Of a DNA stretch of 15,204 bases, positions 5,711 through 12,319 are shown in pieces. The notes beneath the pieces are model-generated. The model had not been told where the DNA came from, did no database searches, and saw nothing but the letters and a program-made list of their open reading frames with translations. The DNA lies in contig CAVCYP010000039.1 of NCBI GenBank assembly GCA_963606545.1, positions 1-15,204 of the forward strand. Direction: 5' to 3'. Position numbers and translations under genes: made by a program. Origin of the DNA: UBA9732 sp963606545. Lineage in GTDB: Bacteria > Spirochaetota > Spirochaetia > Sphaerochaetales > Sphaerochaetaceae. How positions within the stretch are numbered: the first letter of the stretch is position 1; the number at the start of each line of letters is the position of its first letter.

Positions 5711-6913
5711 ATGAAGAATAAACACAAAGTTAGACTATCGCAAGCTATGTTTTTTATTATTCTTTTTGGAATAGTCAGCCTCTTTTCAGACATGACCCAT
5801 GAGGGGGCCTCTAGCATAAGAGGAGCCTATTTATCCCTTCTAGGAGCCAGTGCAGGAGCCATCGGTTTTGTATCGGGATTAGGCGAGCTGATTGGTTATT
5901 CTATGCGCTACGTGTTTGGGAAGATTACAGACAAAACCAAGTACTACTGGCCCATGACAATTTTGGGTTATGTGCTGGATATTGTAGCCGTACCTGCCCT
6001 CGCACTGGTAAGTGAAAACGGCTGGATTGCAGCTTGTGCGCTCCTAGTTGTGCAACGCATGGGCAAAGCAATTAAAAAACCTGCAAAGGATACCATCATG
6101 TCGTTTGCGGCAAGCCAGGAAGGTGTAGGGAAAAGTTTTGGTCTCCAAGAAGTACTAGACCAAATTGGCGCCTTTCTAGGTCCGGTACTACTTTATGTAG
6201 TAATGTTCTTTAAGACCGACTGCTCGCAATTTGAGCTCTATTCCACCAGCTTTGCCTTCTTGGCCATCCCTGGCGCCATTACCATCATACTTCTCTTAAT
6301 TACTAAACACAAATTTCCCAACCCAGAACACTTTGAGCCCGAGCCTAAAGAATATCTTCCCTTTAAAATCAAGAAAAGTTTCATTTTTTATATAGCTGGC
6401 ATAAGCCTCTTTGCCTTTGGTTTTATTGACTACTCTCTGGTTGTTATGCACGTTCAAGCAAAAGCTCTAGTTAGTAGTAGCACCCTTCCACTTCTTTACG
6501 CAGGAGCAATGCTAATTGATGCCATTGCGGCTCTTTTCTTTGGACTTTTGTATGACAAAATTGGTGTTAAAGCTCTGGTATGGTCCACCCTATTGTCCGC
6601 CCCTTTTGCAATTTTTGTATTTCTTTTTGATTCTCTGCCCTTTGTTATAGTAGGAGTCCTACTTTGGGGTATTGGAATGGGAGCTCAAGAATCAATCCTC
6701 AAGGCAGCCGTTACAACACTTGTTCCTAAAGCTAGCAGAGCCACAGGCTACGGAATTTTTGAATGTTCTTTTGGAATCTTCTGGTTCCTTGGCAGTTGGA
6801 TTCTTGGAATTCTGTACGATACAAACCTCACTGCCATGGTAACAGTATCTGTTATAGCTCAGCTCTTGGCTATTCCTTTGTATCTTATGGCTGGTCATCA
6901 GAAAAAAGGTTGA
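5711..6913 (+). CDS. Major facilitator superfamily transporter
   Basis: A 400-residue inner-membrane protein with about twelve hydrophobic segments in two halves joined by a charged cytoplasmic loop (about residues 200-222, K-H-K-F-P-N-P-E-H-F-E-P-E-P-K-E). The loop between helices 2 and 3 reads F-G-K-I-T-D-K-T-K, a variant of the MFS motif A (G-x-x-x-D-R-x-G-R/K); a second copy, F-G-L-L-Y-D-K-I-G, lies in the second half, as expected. The start ATG has only a weak purine-rich tract upstream, which suggests coupling to the acetyltransferase ten bases before. Its neighbour may mean that the pair modifies and exports a compound such as a drug or amine. The substrate cannot be told from the sequence. 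Confidence 0.85.
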   Translation: MKNKHKVRLSQAMFFIILFGIVSLFSDMTHEGASSIRGAYLSLLGASAGAIGFVSGLGELIGYSMRYVFGKITDKTKYYWPMTILGYVLDIVAVPALALVSENGWIAACALLVVQRMGKAIKKPAKDTIMSFAASQEGVGKSFGLQEVLDQIGAFLGPVLLYVVMFFKTDCSQFELYSTSFAFLAIPGAITIILLLITKHKFPNPEHFEPEPKEYLPFKIKKSFIFYIAGISLFAFGFIDYSLVVMHVQAKALVSSSTLPLLYAGAMLIDAIAALFFGLLYDKIGVKALVWSTLLSAPFAIFVFLFDSLPFVIVGVLLWGIGMGAQESILKAAVTTLVPKASRATGYGIFECSFGIFWFLGSWILGILYDTNLTAMVTVSVIAQLLAIPLYLMAGHQKKG

Positions 6914-6967
6914 GGCCTTCACTTAATTCTTAAAGGTTCTCAAATCTAATTTTCAATCTACACTAAC

Positions 6968-7792
6968 TCAAAATGCAGTAATCACATCCTCTAAATACTG
7001 GCTGAACGCTGCACTTGCATTCTTTGCAACCTCATCCACTTCAGAGCCATCAACATTTTCTACCATGCCAGTTGCCATGTTTGTAATAAGTGCAAGCCCA
7101 AACAGCTTCATTCCAACGTGTGCAGCAGTCAGAGCCTCCGTAACAGTACTCATACCAACACAATCTGCTCCCAAAACTCTAGCAGCTTTAATTTCAGACT
7201 CTGTCTCAAACTGAGGGCCAGGGAAGAACATATAAACCCCTTCGTGCACCTTAAGAGCCGCCTTCTTTGCGCACTCTTTTGCCTTATCCCTAAGCGCCCT
7301 AGTATACAAGTCACTTACACCAAAAAATCTAGGCCCAAGCTCTGGAACATTTGGACCTCTCATTGGAGAGCCCCCAAAAAGCTTAATATGATCCTTAATT
7401 ATCATAGCGTCACCAGGCTGGAAATCTGGATTGCACGAGCCCGATGCATTAGTCAAAACCAAGGTTTTAACTCCAAGAACGTGTAACACATGAACTGGAA
7501 TATTTAGCTCTTCCATTGTATAGCCTTCATAAAAATGAAAGCGCCCATTCATGCAAATAACATACTTACCATTCACATCCCCTGCAATCATTTTCCCAGC
7601 ATGGGCAGGATTTGTAGTAATTGGAAAGTTTGGAATTGAAGAATAAGGAATAACCACCGGATTTTTTATCTTCTCAGCAAAAGGGCCACAGCCAGTACCT
7701 AGAACAACTGCAACTTCAGGCGTAGTTCTAATCTGTTTTCTAATAAAATCAGCAGCTTCTTGATAAATTGAATATGTATAACCTTTTTCCAT
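6968..7792 (-). CDS. punA: Purine nucleoside phosphorylase (trimeric, 6-oxopurine type)
   Basis: Splits purine nucleosides with phosphate to the free base and an alpha-ribose-1-phosphate in the cytoplasm. The protein has 274 residues, normal for the trimeric PNP/MTAP family. Visible motifs are the phosphate loop L-G-T33-G-C-G (usually G-S-G), N-P-A-H64-A-G, N-G-R84-F-H-F-Y-E-G-Y, T-N-A-S-G-S (114-119), G-P-Q-F-E-T-E-S-E200 and G213-M-S. It ends with L-I-T-N238-M-A. Glu200 and Asn238 align with human PNP Glu201 and Asn243, the pair that selects hypoxanthine and guanine; MTA phosphorylases have Asp here instead. It follows the aldolase gene by 16 bases on the same strand and should share its promoter. 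The likely product, ribose-1-phosphate or a 5-deoxy analogue, would feed the isomerase and aldolase next door. Confidence 0.93.
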   Translation of the reverse strand: MEKGYTYSIYQEAADFIRKQIRTTPEVAVVLGTGCGPFAEKIKNPVVIPYSSIPNFPITTNPAHAGKMIAGDVNGKYVICMNGRFHFYEGYTMEELNIPVHVLHVLGVKTLVLTNASGSCNPDFQPGDAMIIKDHIKLFGGSPMRGPNVPELGPRFFGVSDLYTRALRDKAKECAKKAALKVHEGVYMFFPGPQFETESEIKAARVLGADCVGMSTVTEALTAAHVGMKLFGLALITNMATGMVENVDGSEVDEVAKNASAAFSQYLEDVITAF

Positions 7793-7808
7793 TATTTTAA
7801 CCTACTTT

Positions 7809-8414
7809 TTATTGAATTACATATGGCGTTCCAACAGTTTTAGCCATGTGATAAATCTTTGCAGCATCCTCAACATAACTAGCTCTGACATAAGCCAAGT
7901 CCAAATTTGAAGCCACCGCTACCACCCCGTGGTTGGCAAGCAGACATCCACCCTTAGAACCAATATCACGAGCAACGTTGACACCAAGTTCCGCAGAGCC
8001 TGTAGGGGCATATTCAGCTAGTGGAATATCTCCTCCAAGCCAAGGCTTCATCTCTATGAGAATCATTGGAATAGTTTCTCTATTTACAGCAAAAGCAGTT
8101 GCATAAGGAGAGTGAGTATGAACTATGGCATTAACCTCACTTTTATTCTTATAAAGAGCAGCATGCATCTTCCACTCAGAAGAAGGCTTACCATCTTCCG
8201 GACAGCTTAAAATTTCACCATCAACCGTCATAATCACTATTCTATCAGGTGTCATCCTAGCATAATTTTCCGAGCTTGGCGTAATAGCAAAGGCATTCTT
8301 ATTATCCGGAAGCCTAATACTAATGTTACCACTTGTTGCAGAAACAAGATGCTCATCATACATTTGTCTTGAATAGTTTACTATTTCATTTCTTATTTCA
8401 TTGTAATTATTCAT
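7809..8414 (-). CDS. Class II (zinc) sugar-phosphate aldolase, FucA-like
   Basis: Cleaves a ketose-1-phosphate to dihydroxyacetone phosphate (DHAP) and an aldehyde. The protein has 201 residues. The metal ligands and catalytic acid are all present at E. coli FucA positions shifted by seven: Glu80 (S-S-E-W), His99 and His101 (H-T-H-S-P-Y-A) and His162 (N-H-G). S-G-N-I-S at 28-32 and Ser78-Ser79 form the phosphate site. The second of two close ATGs (8414) is chosen because GAGGGG lies six bases before it; the first ATG touches that site. Relatives with this fold cleave L-fuculose-1-P, L-rhamnulose-1-P, 5-methylthioribulose-1-P or 5-deoxyribulose-1-P, and FucA itself accepts D-ribulose-1-P. With a phosphorylase downstream and an MtnA-like isomerase divergently upstream, and no fucose genes, the last three substrates are more likely than fuculose-1-P. 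Confidence 0.88.
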   Translation of the reverse strand: MNNYNEIRNEIVNYSRQMYDEHLVSATSGNISIRLPDNKNAFAITPSSENYARMTPDRIVIMTVDGEILSCPEDGKPSSEWKMHAALYKNKSEVNAIVHTHSPYATAFAVNRETIPMILIEMKPWLGGDIPLAEYAPTGSAELGVNVARDIGSKGGCLLANHGVVAVASNLDLAYVRASYVEDAAKIYHMAKTVGTPYVIQ

Positions 8415-8459
8415 TTTCATCCCCTCAAAAATTAAGCAAGCTTTAAAGGCTTCTTTTAT

Positions 8460-8487
8460 TATTTACATGCTTTTTGTGCGCCGTCAA
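8460..8487 (-). promoter_or_regulatory. Candidate promoter of the aldolase-phosphorylase operon
   Basis: On the minus strand TTGACG (8487-8482), a 16-base spacer and TAAATA (8465-8460) would start transcription about 40 bases before the aldolase ATG. It lies ten bases from the left arm of the 12-bp inverted repeat, which suits joint control by the adjacent DeoR-type regulator. Confidence 0.5.
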
Positions 8488-8496
8488 CAAAAAATT

Positions 8497-8539
8497 TGAG
8501 CAAAACCACATTTTTGGGTTTAAAATTTGGTTTTGCTCA
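8497..8539. promoter_or_regulatory. Perfect 12-bp inverted repeat between the divergent operons, probable operator
   Basis: TGAGCAAAACCA (8497-8508) and TGGTTTTGCTCA (8528-8539) are exact complements, 19 bases apart. A related imperfect pair, GTTTTGC (8571-8577) and GCAAAC (8586-8591), lies between the -35 and -10 of the regulator's own promoter. Repeated TTTTGC half-sites across a divergent promoter region suggest binding sites of the DeoR protein encoded beside them. The link to that protein is inferred. Confidence 0.55.
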
Positions 8540-8568
8540 CATAAAAAAAGAAAATTTAAATTTTTTTG

Positions 8569-8597
8569 TTGTTTTGCACGAAAAAGCAAACTATACT
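8569..8597 (+). promoter_or_regulatory. Candidate promoter of the deoR-isomerase operon, leaderless start
   Basis: TTGTTT (8569-8574), a 17-base spacer and TATACT (8592-8597) predict a transcript start at about 8604-8605, which is the ATG of the regulator gene. No ribosome site precedes that ATG. Confidence 0.45.
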
Positions 8598-8604
8598 AAG
8601 ACCC

Positions 8605-9372
8605 ATGAAGTCACAACTACGACAACAAGAAATAATCAACAGAATCCCCTACAATGGCTACGTCCTTGTAAAAGATTTAAGTAGCCTCTTCAATGTCACA
8701 GAAGAAACCATAAGAAGAGATCTTCAAAAAATATGTGACTCTGATGCCTCCGTTAGAAAAGTCCACGGTGGCGTTTATAGGGTTGCTAATGATGACAGTT
8801 CTGTTCCTCAGGTTTTCAGAAAAGTCCTACTCACGGAAGAAAAAACAAAATTTGCAGAATATTGTTGCTCTTTCATTAAATCTGAAGATTGCATAATGAT
8901 GGATTCAAGTACCACGGTTTTATTTGTGGCAAGAGCCCTGAAAGAAAAGGACATACATCCTTTGATTGTGACCAACTCACTTCAAATAGCTCAACTTTTT
9001 ACAGACGATGAAAAAGCAAAGGTAATTCTTGTTGGAGGTCGTCTAAGAAAGAGAAATGAATCTCTTATAGGTCAGTTTGCAGTTGAAATGATTAGCAAAT
9101 ATTGCGCAGACTACTGCCTCATTAGTCCAACCTTTGTTGATTCCTTTTTTGGAGCAACGGACGATAATGAAGGTGAAGCGGCAGTAAGGAAAGCCATGAT
9201 AACTTATTCCAAAAAGCATATTTTAATTGCAGATCATACAAAATTTGGAGATTCTACCAAAAACAGAATTTCAGACCTTGAGGCTTTTGACGAGGTTATC
9301 ACCAACAAAGAAACACCATCAAATTGGATTGATTTATTTGAATCAAAAAATATACCAGTAATTTGTTGCTAA
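8605..9372 (+). CDS. DeoR-family transcriptional regulator
   Basis: A 255-residue cytoplasmic repressor-type protein. The N-terminal winged helix-turn-helix (about 5-57) has the family recognition helix V-T-E-E-T-I-R-R-D-L and ends K-V-H-G-G. The C-terminal domain is the sugar-phosphate-isomerase-like sensor: D-S-S-T-T-V (family D-S-G-T-T), V-T-N-S-L, L-V-G-G-R-L-R, E-A-A-V-R-K-A-M and I-A-D-H-T-K-F-G. The family senses phosphorylated sugars, so a ribose- or ribulose-1-phosphate intermediate is a likely inducer. The ATG at 8605 is chosen because the domain begins there; the longer frame to 8566 runs through the predicted promoter. The isomerase gene starts 21 bases after its stop. It probably controls both divergent operons through the inverted repeats at 8497-8591. 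Confidence 0.9.
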   Translation: MKSQLRQQEIINRIPYNGYVLVKDLSSLFNVTEETIRRDLQKICDSDASVRKVHGGVYRVANDDSSVPQVFRKVLLTEEKTKFAEYCCSFIKSEDCIMMDSSTTVLFVARALKEKDIHPLIVTNSLQIAQLFTDDEKAKVILVGGRLRKRNESLIGQFAVEMISKYCADYCLISPTFVDSFFGATDDNEGEAAVRKAMITYSKKHILIADHTKFGDSTKNRISDLEAFDEVITNKETPSNWIDLFESKNIPVICC

Positions 9373-9393
9373 AAATAATTTTAAGAGGTTTAT

Positions 9394-10452
9394 ATGGAAA
9401 GACAGGATAAAGATTTAGCCTTTATGCTTCAGTATGAAAATGTTGCTTGGTACGACAACGGAAAAGTAAGAATTCTTGACAGACGCGTTTATCCCCAGAA
9501 AACAGAATTTGTTGTTTGTAATAATCACGTAGAAGTCATGCAGGCCATAAGAGACATGGTCACACAGTCTGCCGGTCCTTACACTGCAGCTCCAATGGGA
9601 ATGGCTTTAGCCGCTTGGGAATGCAAAAATCTTGGAGCTAAAGAACAGATGGAATACCTGACCAAGGCAGCTCAAGTTATTTCAGATGCCCGTCCAACAA
9701 CAAAAAAACGCATGGTTCTGGTAACAGAAGCTTGCCTTCCCGTTGCAAAGAAGGCCTTAGAAGAAGGCCGTCGCGTTGATTTGGCTATCCGCGACCATGT
9801 TGTTGATGCTAACAATGCTCGCTATGCAAAAATCAACAAAATGGCTCAATATCTAGTAGAAAAATTTCCCCAAAGCGGAACCGTAATGACTCAGTGTTTT
9901 GGCGAAACCATTGTTGGAATGATGCTTAAAGAATGTAAGAAGAACGGTAATAACATTAAACTTTTCTGTCCTGAAACCCGTCCTTACTTCCAAGGCGCCA
10001 GACTCACTGCAACAGTGTGTTCCCAGATGGGGTTTGACACCACCGTCATCACAGACAATATGCCGGCCTTTGTCATGGCTAAAGAACACGTTGATGTTTT
10101 CACCTGTGCAGCTGATGCAATAACCTTAGATGGTTATGTCTTTAACAAGGTTGGAACCAGCCAAATTGCAATCTGTGCTAAGTATTTCAATGTTCCAGTT
10201 TACGTATCCGGAGCCCCAGACATTGGACATCCAACTTATGACACTGTAACCATTGAAATGAGAGATCCAAATTACTCCTTACAGGCAATGGGAGTTAGAA
10301 CAGCAATAGAAGGTACTGGTGTAAAGGGCTACTACCCTGCTTTTGACATGACTCCACCTTCTCTTATCACAGGAATTGTAACAGAAAAGGGCATCTTCAA
10401 GCCGGAAGAAGTTTCCAACTACTTCAAGCTTGGTGGCAATGGTGAGTATTAA
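9394..10452 (+). CDS. MtnA/eIF2B-type aldose-1-phosphate isomerase, divergent
   Basis: By family, converts a ribose-1-phosphate (5-methylthioribose-1-P in MtnA, 5-deoxyribose-1-P in DrdI) to the matching ribulose-1-phosphate. The protein has 352 residues, normal length. The catalytic pair known from B. subtilis MtnA is kept: Cys168 in T-Q-C and Asp241 in A-A-D. Also kept are E194-T-R-P-Y-F-Q-G-A-R, N251-K-V-G-T, G-V-R-T-A and P-A-F-D-M-T-P-P-S-L-I-T-G-I-V-T-E-K-G. What differs: the N-terminal R-G-A-P-A-I-G motif is replaced by T-Q-S-A-G-P-Y (57-63), the H-C-N of T-H-C-N by Q-C-F, and G-A-D-R by A-A-D-A. This suggests a substrate unlike methylthioribose-1-P. AAGAGG six bases before the ATG supports the start. 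It is co-transcribed with the regulator and no methionine-salvage kinase is nearby. It could instead be a regulatory eIF2B-like protein, but the catalytic residues argue against that. Confidence 0.85.
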   Translation: MERQDKDLAFMLQYENVAWYDNGKVRILDRRVYPQKTEFVVCNNHVEVMQAIRDMVTQSAGPYTAAPMGMALAAWECKNLGAKEQMEYLTKAAQVISDARPTTKKRMVLVTEACLPVAKKALEEGRRVDLAIRDHVVDANNARYAKINKMAQYLVEKFPQSGTVMTQCFGETIVGMMLKECKKNGNNIKLFCPETRPYFQGARLTATVCSQMGFDTTVITDNMPAFVMAKEHVDVFTCAADAITLDGYVFNKVGTSQIAICAKYFNVPVYVSGAPDIGHPTYDTVTIEMRDPNYSLQAMGVRTAIEGTGVKGYYPAFDMTPPSLITGIVTEKGIFKPEEVSNYFKLGGNGEY

Positions 10453-10454
10453 TT

Positions 10455-11105
10455 TTAATATTGATTAGCAATAGCAACAAAGGCCTGAGCCCTGCGAGAA
10501 AGCTCGGGCCAGTTGCCAGTTGCAATGAGAGTTTTGTCTGTAAGACGCCCACTTATGCCGGCGCCCTTAAGACCAAGCTTGAGAAATTCCGCGAAGTTTT
10601 CCTCTGTGATACCAGCAGTAGCAATGAGGTTGACGTGACTAATTGGAGCTAGGATGTCTTTGACATACTTAAGCCCTAATGTTGCTGCTGGAAAGAGTTT
10701 AACTAGGTCTGCACCAAGGTCATGCGCCTGAAGAATCTCCGTTGGAGTCATAGCTCCTGGAATAGATATCATACCCAGCTCTTTGGTAAGAGCTATTACC
10801 TTTGCATTTGTATTTGGAGAAATGATATATTTGGCGCCAGCTTCATAGGCGGTGCGGACCTGTCTCTCATTTAAGACAGTACCCGCACCTGCATAGAACT
10901 CTCCATCAAAGAGGCTATTAAGCATTCTTATAGCCTCTCCTGTTTTCTTTAAACAATCTGGATCTTTTTGGTCAAAAGTAACTTCCATAAATCTGATTCC
11001 ACCCTTGTAGAGAGCTTTTGCAAGGTTTTTCAGGTCTTCCCCGTAGGTTCCCCTCACAATGGTGATAATCTTCTTCTCTAAAATCAAATCTACTAAGTTA
11101 CTCAT
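10455..11105 (-). CDS. eda: KDPG/KHG aldolase (2-dehydro-3-deoxy-6-phosphogluconate aldolase)
   Basis: Splits 2-keto-3-deoxy-6-phosphogluconate to pyruvate and glyceraldehyde-3-phosphate, the last step of the Entner-Doudoroff and uronic acid pathways. The protein has 216 residues, the usual size. The catalytic Glu lies in F-M-E-V-T-F (residue 41), the Schiff-base Lys in D-L-V-K-L-F-P-A (residue 136) and the phosphate/substrate loop in G-A-G-T-V-L-N. The ATG at 11105 is chosen because AGGAG (11117-11113) lies seven bases before it; a TTG two codons earlier has no such site. It follows the phosphatase gene by 21 bases and is probably co-transcribed. No KDG kinase or dehydratase is in the window, so its pathway role (uronates from hemicellulose are likely) rests on genes elsewhere. 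Its stop is two bases from that of the isomerase gene on the other strand. Confidence 0.9.
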   Translation of the reverse strand: MSNLVDLILEKKIITIVRGTYGEDLKNLAKALYKGGIRFMEVTFDQKDPDCLKKTGEAIRMLNSLFDGEFYAGAGTVLNERQVRTAYEAGAKYIISPNTNAKVIALTKELGMISIPGAMTPTEILQAHDLGADLVKLFPAATLGLKYVKDILAPISHVNLIATAGITEENFAEFLKLGLKGAGISGRLTDKTLIATGNWPELSRRAQAFVAIANQY

Positions 11106-11126
11106 TTCCAAGCTCCTTCAACCAGC

Positions 11127-12260
11127 TTACTTCAAAGCAGCAATTAGAGCATCAATTTCTACGTCTGTCATGCCACCGGAAAGAAGATAATTTCTTGCGC
11201 CAGCTTCAAGAGTTTCAACTGTTAAGCCTTCAACAGAAGTTACACCGGCAATAACCTTAAGCATTTCATTGATGTTGTTATTAACAATGATCTCATACTT
11301 TTGCTCATTGTTTTCTTTGGTTATGCCATAGTAGTTCTCATAACTTTTCATGTAATCTGCAACAATTTGGTCATAGCTTGCACCCATAAGAGCTTCAATC
11401 AGAGCACTGGCAAAACCAGCCCTATCCTTGCCTTCTGTGCAGTGGACAAGAACTGGAGTCTCATAACCTTCTCTAACCATTTTTGCAATACCGGAAACCA
11501 AAGTCTCAGCAAATGAAGCACTGGAGAAATCAACTGGCATGCTCAGTGCAATAACCTTACCATTATCATAAAGAGCTTTGTAGTATGGACTTGCAAAGTC
11601 TTCTGCCTTGATATAAGCATCTATTTCTTCTGTGCTATCTGCCAAGTTGAGAACACTCTTGATACCAGCTTCTTGGACTAGATTGTTGGCATAGGCGGCT
11701 CTGTTGTTCTCATTGTTGATTGGGGAGCAGGAGCGGTAAAGTTTTCCTTCCCCAAGATTACCAACTTTGACTTCTCTGAAGTTTGCATAAATTTCATCTG
11801 AAGCATAGTCTTCACGAACCTTGGTGTACTTCAAGGAATTGAGAACTTGAGTATCAAGCTCTGCGCCCTTTTCGCTGAGGCTGATTTTTACAGAATCTCC
11901 AACATTAAGCCCTGCAACCTCATAAACTTTGCCATAGTTAATACATACAGCAATGGTCTCGTGACCAGGGTAGGCCCTCAAAAGAGGCTCGCCCTTTGCA
12001 ACGTAATAACCATTGTAAAATGGAATATTTGTAAACTTGTAGCCATTGCTGAATTCAACATCAACGGTATCCCCAAGCTCATAACCGTCTGCAAACATCT
12101 TCTCAATAGTGATGTCCAGTGTTGCATGGCCATATTTCTCAAACGCGGTAATGGTTCCTTCCTCAACTGGAAGACTCTTATTTACTTCTACAACAGCCTG
12201 AGCATTTACCGCCAGACAAACATTCAAAGCAATAAGTAAAACCGATAAAACTTTCTTCAT
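11127..12260 (-). CDS. Exported tyrosine/dual-specificity phosphatase-like protein
   Basis: A 377-residue exported protein. The signal peptide M-K-K-V-L-S-V-L-L-I-A-L...V-N-A-Q-A has no lipobox, so the product is probably periplasmic. Residues about 35-130 (G-T-I-T-A-F-E-K-Y-G-H-A ... I-N-Y-G-K ... L-N-V-G-D-S-V-K-I) look like the small beta-barrel found at the C terminus of SAM hydroxide adenosyltransferases; this assignment is tentative. Residues about 165-377 are a Y_phosphatase3-type domain, with the signature H263-C264-T-E-G-K-D-R270-A-G-F carrying the catalytic Cys and phosphate-binding Arg. A general-acid Asp may lie in P-V-D-F-S. The start at 12260 is fixed by GGGAGG seven bases before it and by the signal peptide; an upstream in-frame ATG lies in the leader. 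The substrate may be phosphoprotein, phosphoinositide or a sugar phosphate. KDPG aldolase follows in the same operon. Confidence 0.85.
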   Translation of the reverse strand: MKKVLSVLLIALNVCLAVNAQAVVEVNKSLPVEEGTITAFEKYGHATLDITIEKMFADGYELGDTVDVEFSNGYKFTNIPFYNGYYVAKGEPLLRAYPGHETIAVCINYGKVYEVAGLNVGDSVKISLSEKGAELDTQVLNSLKYTKVREDYASDEIYANFREVKVGNLGEGKLYRSCSPINNENNRAAYANNLVQEAGIKSVLNLADSTEEIDAYIKAEDFASPYYKALYDNGKVIALSMPVDFSSASFAETLVSGIAKMVREGYETPVLVHCTEGKDRAGFASALIEALMGASYDQIVADYMKSYENYYGITKENNEQKYEIIVNNNINEMLKVIAGVTSVEGLTVETLEAGARNYLLSGGMTDVEIDALIAALK

Positions 12261-12290
12261 TTCTTTCCTCCCTATTGGATTCATGTTTTC

Positions 12291-12319
12291 ATTATAACAC
12301 AATTACTAAAGATTATCCA
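12291..12319 (-). promoter_or_regulatory. Promoter of the phosphatase-KDPG aldolase operon
   Basis: On the minus strand a perfect TATAAT (12296-12291) with an upstream T-G (extended -10) lies 17 bases from TGGATA (12319-12314), which overlaps the end of the preceding gene. Transcription should start about 25 bases before the phosphatase ATG. Confidence 0.65.

Noticed and set aside
7809..8414. Annotating the aldolase as L-fuculose-phosphate aldolase of a fucose pathway
   Set aside because: No fucose isomerase, fuculokinase or fucose transporter is present; the neighbours point to nucleoside-sugar phosphates.
11847..12239. 130-codon plus-strand frame opposite the phosphatase gene
   Set aside because: Antisense shadow; the minus-strand gene has a signal peptide, ribosome site and the phosphatase signature.
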